Assembly (NCBI GenBank): GCA_916613615.1
Contig: OU744726.1
Coordinates: forward strand, 15,813,515-15,877,514
Origin: Steromphala cineraria
Taxonomy: Eukaryota > Mollusca > Gastropoda > Trochida > Trochidae
DNA: 64,000 bases
Reading direction: 5' to 3'
Shown here: piece by piece, positions 57,621 through 64,000 of the stretch
How positions within the stretch are numbered: the first letter of the stretch is position 1
Layout of the letters: every line of letters begins with the position of its first letter
Notes under the pieces: model-generated
What the model was told of the DNA's origin: nothing
Databases searched by the model: none
The model's input: only the letters and a program-made list of their open reading frames with translations
Position numbers and translations under genes: made by a program

Positions 57621-60600
57621 GTTTGTCTGCAGCATTATCCTGATGAACTCCTCCTTGTCGATGAGTCCGTCTCCGTTGACGTCAGCTTCTTCTATCATCT
57701 CCTGCAGCTCCTTCTGGGTGAACTTGATGCCCACCTCCCTGCATGCCTGTCTCAGGTTCTCCTGGGAGATACACCCCGTCCCGTCTGTAACAATAATTTC
57801 AATATCGAATCAATTTTATTTTATACCATCATTAATTCATTGATTTTACGAGAAATGCGAAACAGTTGGTTCCCTCTAAAGCATTGTGACCATGACATGT
57901 CACTTATGGCGGCTTTTTTTCAAATGTTTCATTACACAGCTTAACTTGAATTTCACTACAACATAAACAAAACATGTGAGATATATGATACACGTGTGAA
58001 ACACATTCTCCCGACATAAATTTGAATTTGAAAGAAATGCGAGAACAGTTAGTTCCCTCTTAAGAATGGGGCATTGAGACATTAATGCATGTTTCGGTTT
58101 TTTTCTATTATTTGTCATAGTACAACTCAGACTGAACAGTCAAAGCCAGAGCATATTTATCAATTTTAATCAATTGACGACGAAGCTACCCGCGACTCTC
58201 TTACTGTTTCATAAGAATGAACATTCAAAGCCAGTTAATATTTAAATAATTGAGAAAGCCCTTTTGTAGATTTTAGAGCCGCCAAGTCTGCTTTAAGTAC
58301 TATATACGTTGCTGTCTCTACACTTTTTGTGATACAATGTCATTAAGACATGTTATATTTAACCAAAGAATTAATCATCTGCTGTAAAAACATACCATAT
58401 ATTCATTGTGCATGACCATTAAAGAAGGTTTATCTTTAAAATGAATAACCTTTAAAAAATACAAAAATCTGTCACCAGAAGTTGTTATGAAAATATTGTA
58501 TAGTTGTTTTTTGACAAGAGTGTGATGCGAAATGAAACACAGAGCATATTTATCAATTTTAATCAATTGACGACGAAGCTACCCGCGACTCTCTTACTGT
58601 TTCAACTGTTGACCGTCTACGTAGCCATTTTGAGTGACTGAAAAAATATAGGTACTGTGACTGTTGTGACCCAAACCTCAGAGGATAGGTACTTACGCTG
58701 AAGGTGCATTGGCAATAATCATGCCTTCGTCGCGTTTACTAAATGCTACATTCTTACAAAATATATGTTTAATCAGGTATTCCTTGAACAGTATTCATGT
58801 GTTCCTTAATATATTTGAGCAAATATATCCTGGAAGTGTGTCCCATTGATCAGCTCACCTGTGTCGAACATCTGGAAACCCTTGAGTATCTCATCGTACA
58901 CGTCCCTGTTGTCCCCCTGACGGTCTATCACCGCCTCCAGAAACTCCGTGAAGTCCAGCTTCCTGAAGTGTAGTCATTGACCATTATAAACAAGGTATAT
59001 GCTGAATTGAGGGGGGTTATACTAAAAGACGAACAGCTTCCTGAAGTACAGTCATTGACCATTATGAACAAGGTATATGCTAATTTGAGGAAGGGTTTGT
59101 TAAAAGACGAACAAGGAATATGCTGAATTGAGGAGGGTTATACTAAAAGACGAACATCTTTCTAAAGTGCACAGTCATTGGCCAATATTAACAAGCTAAT
59201 AATAACACTTTATTGTACTCAGTACGAGTACATAGGAAATTCGGGTTGTGTCAGGCACCCTACAGCCACAGTGCAGCGCAAGTTAATGCGTTCTTCTGCC
59301 TTTACAATGTGTCAAACAAGACAACAAGAACATCCATTTTATAACGTCTTTTGGTAAAGGCGACGAGAATTGAACTCCGGTCTTCTGCTCTACCACCCGA
59401 GCTACGTCCCCGGTATATGTTAAATGAAGGAGGTCTTTATGGAATGAAGAAAACCTTTCTGAAGTGCACAGTCACTGTGACACATAACCAATATAATGTT
59501 CAGTTACTGTAATTTCGCATTTAGAATTTAAACAAAAACTGTTGAAAGGTAAGTTTTCCTTTAGAATTACGAGTATTCAAAATGTAAATTATAAAATTAA
59601 AATAGTTAACAAATTCAAAATGCAAAGACAAGATACAATTTGAAAAAAAGCTGCAGGAAACAGGTGCCCCAAATGGCGGGATCATGTGTTGATATGCAGC
59701 CAAGTACCTCTTAAATGATATATGACTTAGATTTACGACCCGTTGTACGATTGGGTCCCGTTGTCGAACAGTCGAAGGACATTCAGCGAGTGTTTTGCAT
59801 TGGTAAGAAATATAAACATTGTAAATTATAATAATAATTCCTTTGTATAGCGCTAGTTTGCCAATTGTAGGTTGCTCAAAGGTGCAACCACTTTCTGTAA
59901 TTTCGTATTTATGTCATTGAGCAAAGAAAAGGCGGTTTTTTTTGGGGGGGGGGGGGGGGGGGGGGGTTGTTTTTGTTTTTTTTAAATACATAAAGAGCTT
60001 AATTCAGTAAGCAAACATTCTAGGACAGGTATCTAACTTTAATTCGTTATCAGTTTCAAGTTACAATCATGTGACGATGATGTCCCATAAACTAGATTTT
60101 ACACATTCAGCCTAACTTCATTTTTCATATTTGAAATAACTTACGCTCGACCCTTGAGGCTTATATCCATGATCATCCTTCGCGCTTCTTCTCGCGTGAT
60201 CTTGAAGCCCAGCACTCGCATCGCTTTCTTCAGTTCAAGCGGTCCTATGAACCTGCAGATGAATAAAACAGTTGGAAGTTGGGTTAAGGAATTGTCGTAG
60301 CTAATCCACATTTTTGAAAAAAAAACTTCCGTGACAAAAACTATAATCGTTTTAATATTACCCACACAAGTCCATTGATATAAATGTTGCACCTATATCA
60401 TCAGTGTTGTAAATATCATTATATGCATGTCCACGTATACTTTTCGCTAAAATTGCGCTATCATATTCCAATTACCATTAAATATTAAGCTAGCATGTGT
60501 TCATTTCATTACATCCATGACACATATCAAATATGATGGATGAATTGAAGTCCAAGTACATCTGTATATCAGCTGCAGGTCGCTTAGCATAATAAATTTC

Positions 60601-62156
60601 ATTCGTTCTACTAATCAGTGGTTTCATAATGAGGATCAAGGCAAGTAACCTATCATTTAACAAAAGAACTGATAAAACTGTATATATAAATGGTTTGGCC
60701 ATCAATCCTTGAAGGATAACTTCTTTGAGAGGCATTTTAGAAGTTGGAATGACAATAATGATGAGGAATATATGGATGACAACTTCTTTGTTCATTGTAT
60801 GAGACGTTTCGACTCAGATTCTTGTGTCGTTCTCAAGCAGAGGAAGAGTAATGAAGTAGGGGCTTGAATCCTTGAAGGGCTTAGTAAAAAGAAGCTCAGG
60901 TTATAATTAAAATGCAAGAAGAGAGCACATGGTAGTTAACCTACCCGCTGCTGTGGATGTCGAAGATCTCAAAGACGACCCTGAGGTCTCGCACCTCCTG
61001 TGCGGTGAGTTGTTCTAACACTCTGCTGGACACCTTGACACCATGAACCTCCTTCTCGTCTACAGGATGACAGGTCAGCAGCTTCAAGAGCTGGATATAG
61101 AGATGAGGTCAATTATCTAGACATACGTTGACACGGACATACACAGAAATCTGCTTACATCATTATTGGCAAGACGGTACTTTCGAAGCTGAATATAAAG
61201 AGGAGGTACAATTATCTAGACATACGTTGACACGGACATACATAGAAATCTGCTTACATCATTATTGGCACGACGGTACTTTCGAAGCTGAATATAGACA
61301 GGAGGTACAATTATCTAGACATACGTTGACACGGACATACATAGAAATCTGCTTACATCATTATTGGCACGACGGTACTTTCGAAGCTGAATATAGACAG
61401 GAGGTACAATTATCTAGACATACGTTGACACGGACATACATAGAAATCTGCTTACATCATTATTGGCACGACGGTACTTTCGAAGCTGAATATAGACAGG
61501 AGGTACAATTATCTAGACATAGTAATGCTGAGGAATATATGGATGACAACTTGAACATTCCATGAAATAAATAATATACTATGAACCAAGTTAACCTGTT
61601 ATGCTTTAATGATATTAATATGTACAGCTGAAGTTACGCATTGTGTACGCAGTTGTAGAAGGTAGAAATATCATCTTGCATATTTTAACTTTATCGACTA
61701 CGAAGTGGTATAATATAGAGCTTAAATCATCAAAATAAATTTGTATATGACATGTAGGCCTATAAACTGCATGTTTTCTTTCAACATTTGGATACAATAT
61801 ACATGAATCAAGGCTTTCTGTTTTTATTGCACTGTTAAAAAAATGGTTGATATACGAGTCGACACATTATCAATGAAATAACGCAATGCAGTATCGTGAT
61901 ATAGGCAAGAGCTTTCCCATTGGGTATGACGCATATATATAATACCATATCACCTATCATGTTTACGTTTACTGTTATCATCCGACTCAAGACTAGTATA
62001 GCCTATAGGCCTAATATAACCGACCTTCTCGCCAGGTTTTGGTGGAGGGGGGACATAGTCCGGTTTCAGGGGGTCACGGGGACCCTCCGGGGTTTGGGGT
62101 TTACTCCCTCCTTTCTTTCCCTTCTTCTTTCCTTTCACCTTCTTCTTTACAGGCAT
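57612..62156 (-). CDS. Centrin/caltractin-like EF-hand protein (220 aa)
   Basis: Five exons in order: 62025-62156, 60945-61090, 60145-60252, 58859-58962 and 57612-57784; 663 nt, all GT-AG, all phases consistent. The N-terminus is a 44-residue basic, Pro-rich exon (MPVKKKVKGKKKGKKGGSKP, then PPPPKPGEK). The rest follows the centrin layout: an EF-hand with a weak loop (FEIFDIHSSGFIGPLELKKA; Asp and Ser positions only partly conserved), MRVLGFKITREEARRMIMDI, a second degenerate loop SLKGRAKLDFTEFLEAV, a third near-complete loop DTDGTGCISQEN and a fourth canonical loop DVNGDGLIDKEEF. Centrins bind calcium at basal bodies and cilia. Loops 3 and 4 should bind Ca2+; loops 1 and 2 probably not. The X-box upstream supports a ciliary role. 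Which centrin subfamily is unclear; the Lys-rich N-terminus is unusual for canonical centrins. Confidence 0.93.
57785..58858 (-). other. Intron 4 of the centrin-like gene with direct repeats
   Basis: A roughly 62-bp block starting AGAGCATATTTATCAATTTT and ending CTCTTACTGTTTCA occurs identically at about 58147-58208 and 58543-58604. AGAAATGCG...AACAGTTRGTTCCCTCT occurs near 57851 and 58034. Confidence 0.75.
58958..59175. repeat. 78-bp tandem repeat that starts at the exon 4 splice acceptor
   Basis: GCTTCCTGAAGT.AGTCATTGACC recurs at 58958 and 59036 and, after a partial unit, as CTTTCTAAAGTG...CAGTCATTGGCC near 59158. On the gene's strand each unit carries a copy of the acceptor TTCAG|GAAG. 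Confidence 0.8.
59200..59412 (-). mobile_element. tRNA-derived SINE, copy 2
   Basis: Same family as 9063-9284: AATAATAACACTTTATTGTA at the tail end, CCACAGTGCAGCGC in the body and GAGCTACGTCCCC at the head. It has small deletions in the A-box region and lies in intron 3 of the centrin-like gene. Confidence 0.85.
59942..59966. repeat. Poly-G tract
   Basis: Run of about 23 G in intron 3 of the centrin-like gene, bounded by T-rich sequence. Confidence 0.9.
60253..60944 (-). other. Intron 2 of the centrin-like gene
   Basis: No exon is seen. 60757-60785 shares TGAGGAATATATGGATGACA with 61530-61549. The block after it (ATGAGACGTTTCGACTCAGA, then TTCTCAAGCAGAGG) resembles motifs I associate with some retroelements, without a firm assignment. 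Confidence 0.4.
61082..61520. repeat. 99-bp tandem repeat abutting the exon 2 splice acceptor
   Basis: CAATTATCTAGACATACG recurs at 61110, 61209, 61308 and 61407, and its first 15 bases at 61506: period exactly 99. The edge of exon 2 with its acceptor (minus strand ATATCCAG|CTCTTGAA) aligns with a repeated piece of each unit (ATATTCAG|CTTCGAAAG). Because 99 is a multiple of three, the plus strand reads open for 145 codons; I treat that frame as a by-product. Confidence 0.9.
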
Positions 62157-62239
62157 TTTCTCTTCACTCGTTCACTCTACCACACCTTAACCTCCCGTCT
62201 CTGTATACGATAGGGCGCCGCCATATTGAAACATTTCTT

Positions 62240-62252
62240 GTCGCTAGGCAAC
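62240..62252. promoter_or_regulatory. RFX X-box-like site
   Basis: GTCGCTAGGCAAC fits the X-box form GTNRCC(N)RGYAAC with one mismatch, 84 bp upstream of the centrin-like ATG, inside the usual window for ciliary genes. A GC-rich block with CGCCGCCATATT lies next to it. Confidence 0.65.
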
Positions 62253-62751
62253 GGTGGACGCGGTATGCATGTCGCCCTTTTCCCGCGATATAATGGGGGA
62301 TCAGTATAAGCTTTAAGCTTCTCGTTGAAGTTGTTTTGACATTTAGGGTAAATCTTTTAGATTGCATTTTAGTATTAATAATTAAGTAGTATTTGATTAT
62401 GTTGTATATAGAAATATGTTTTCAGACTTTCATATTCATTTCTAAATTTGTTTGTAAGACGATTCGTGCAACAATGATAGGCTACATGTATGTTCGTGAA
62501 TCGTGATACATTTTTCTCACGAATATCTGTTATTAATAATGTTGTTGTGTTTATATACAAATTTACAATTATTGTCTACAGAGTTGTACGTATACTTCAT
62601 GTAAAACATGTTAGAAATAAGTCCAGTTTTAACCATTAGTCATTTTATCTACCTGTGTTTCAAACTATCTATTTTAATTATAGGAGATAAGCTGAATCTG
62701 ATGTTGTCTGGTAAAGCTGTATTGCAGAAACAGAAACCAAACTTAATTCAA
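62253..62751. other. Upstream of the centrin-like gene, nothing else assigned
   Basis: AT-rich beyond about 62320. No gene or repeat is recognised before the LINE tail at 62752. Confidence 0.4.
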
Positions 62752-63893
62752 TGTCAAAGTCAAAGTCAAAGATGTTTATTGTATGAAAGGCCTCTGGCCC
62801 ATATACAAAAGAGTTACAGTATGGTACATGAAAGTTAACTAATACATAGTTACGTAAAACAACATTCTACTACAATACCTAATACTAATTGCTTTATGAG
62901 AAGATCTCTCTTTTCTAATGCATGTTTTATATATAATGCTAATTGAACAATAATAGCTTCGTTATTAGTTTGCAATAAAGAAGTATAAGCATCCTTTGGT
63001 TGTTTATCTAAAAAGTGGAGTGGTATATATTTCTGTCTTAATTCAAAATAACAAGGGCATGAAAATGTAAAATGCATTTCATTTTCTACTCCTTGGTTGC
63101 ACAAAGGACAAAATCTTTTTTCTTTATCGATAGCTGTTTTCCTCCCCTCATTGATCATTAAACTTAGCAAACCCAAGCGATATTTTACAAATATTTTTCT
63201 TAAATGATATGAAGTTATTATTGATAAGTATTTTTCTGGCTGAAGTAAGATTTTGAAGGTCCTGTAATATTCATATCGTGAACTTGAATCTAAAGTGGAA
63301 TGCCAATCTTGACTGAACATATTTATTGCTCGAAGTCGAAACTCATTAATAAATCTGTTAACGTCCCCGATTGTCTCGCACAACCATATGAAACCAAAAC
63401 CATGAGAAAATAATAAATTCCTAATATCGCATGCCCAAGTATGTTTTCCCAAATTATCAAGACATAAAAGCATGTTATAAGCTAATCTAGGTAGACGTTT
63501 TTCGTGCATAGTTAAAATCTTGAACCAAAACCTTAAACATCGTATTTGAGAATTAATGTACAATGGAAACCTGCCACATTCGCCATACACCATGCAAGTA
63601 GGTGTCTGTGAGCTTACACCAAGGAACTTTTTGCAGGCTAACAGATGCACTCTCTCTATACAAACGAAACGCTGAAAACCCCATATTTCAGAGCCATATA
63701 ATAAAATGGGTTGTATCTGAGAGTTAAATATCTTAAAGAATATATTTGGAGACATGGTTCCAACTTTGCTTAAAACTGATACAACTTGTACTAAAGCTTT
63801 TTTACCGCGTAAAGCTAAATTCTGTGCGCAATTGTTTATATTCAGTCTGTGTGAAAACAAAAATCCTAAATAAGAATAATGATTAAACAAATT
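62752..63893 (-). mobile_element. LINE 3' portion (C-terminal reverse-transcriptase ORF, 346 codons)
   Basis: The minus-strand frame 62850-63890 encodes the end of a non-LTR retrotransposon polyprotein: YLGFLFS near the start, QIQPILLYGSEIWG (the conserved post-RT motif), DWHS, and a terminal CPLC...E.HF...CPCY knuckle. The 3'UTR (62752-62849) contains GGGCCAGAGGCCTTTCATAC and ends AATAAACATC(TTTGAC)n. The 34000-34690 fragment is the same family. The frame is intact within the window and ends at the junction near 63894. Confidence 0.88.
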
Positions 63894-63896
63894 AAA

Positions 63897-64000
63897 CTAG
63901 CAAATAATGTTAACTCCAAAGAGTTTTGGTCAATATTCCGGGAGTTGAACGGCAAACAGTTTAAACAATGTAACATAAGCACTGAGAATTGGTATGAACA
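63897..64000 (+). mobile_element. Inverted 5' part of a LINE, continuing past the window
   Basis: On the plus strand the sequence reads NSKEFWSIFRELNGK and then STENWYE. This is the type of segment that lies between endonuclease and reverse transcriptase in the same class of LINEs. It faces away from the 3' portion next to it. Confidence 0.7.

Noticed and set aside
61128..61565. 145-codon plus-strand frame with a 33-residue repeat
   Set aside because: It is antisense to the centrin-like intron and explained by the 99-bp tandem array, whose length keeps any open frame open.

Overview
The window is animal nuclear DNA, most likely from a mollusc and probably a gastropod. It is AT-rich and intron-dense, with long intergenic tracts full of MITEs, tRNA-derived SINEs, LINE tails, foldback elements and minisatellites. 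One diverged copy (22043-22100) resembles the GAGTGAGTGAG...TTTTACG repeat that is very common in abalone-type genomes. The species assignment is an inference. Genes were assembled by hand from splice sites, reading phase and protein family motifs. For every complete model the exon lengths sum to a multiple of three.

Layout. 1-420: 3' end of a LINE, inserted in a repeat whose empty copy lies at 5005-5129. 984-3095: an ANL-family acyl-CoA synthetase with a TATA box, a 5'UTR intron and a single coding exon carrying one frameshift. 3300-9284: two TA-flanked MITEs and a SINE. 10401-14702 and 20633-24575 (+): two paralogous three-exon genes for small Thr/Ser-rich, mucin-like proteins with a signal peptide and a GPI- or membrane-anchor tail. 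25420-54669 (-): a 17-exon, 29-kb gene for a 679-residue DUF4874/DUF4832 protein with a C-terminal carbohydrate-binding-like domain, a family best known from bacteria. Its 13.3-kb sixth intron (33689-46994) holds, on the opposite strand, two members of a small unrecognised gene family (38597-40778 and 43029-45382), a decayed partial copy, a LINE fragment and a satellite rich in nuclear-receptor half-sites. 57612-62156 (-): a complete five-exon centrin-like EF-hand gene (220 aa) with an RFX X-box-like site 84 bp upstream, which suggests a ciliary role. 62752-64000: a LINE whose 5' part is inverted.

The genes do not form one pathway. Candidate themes are extracellular carbohydrate or mucus biology (the mucin-like pair and the DUF4832/CBM-like protein) and cilia (the centrin-like protein). 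The points most worth following are the bacterial-type gene with a nested antisense gene family, and tandem arrays in the centrin-like gene that start at exon edges and carry copies of the splice acceptor.
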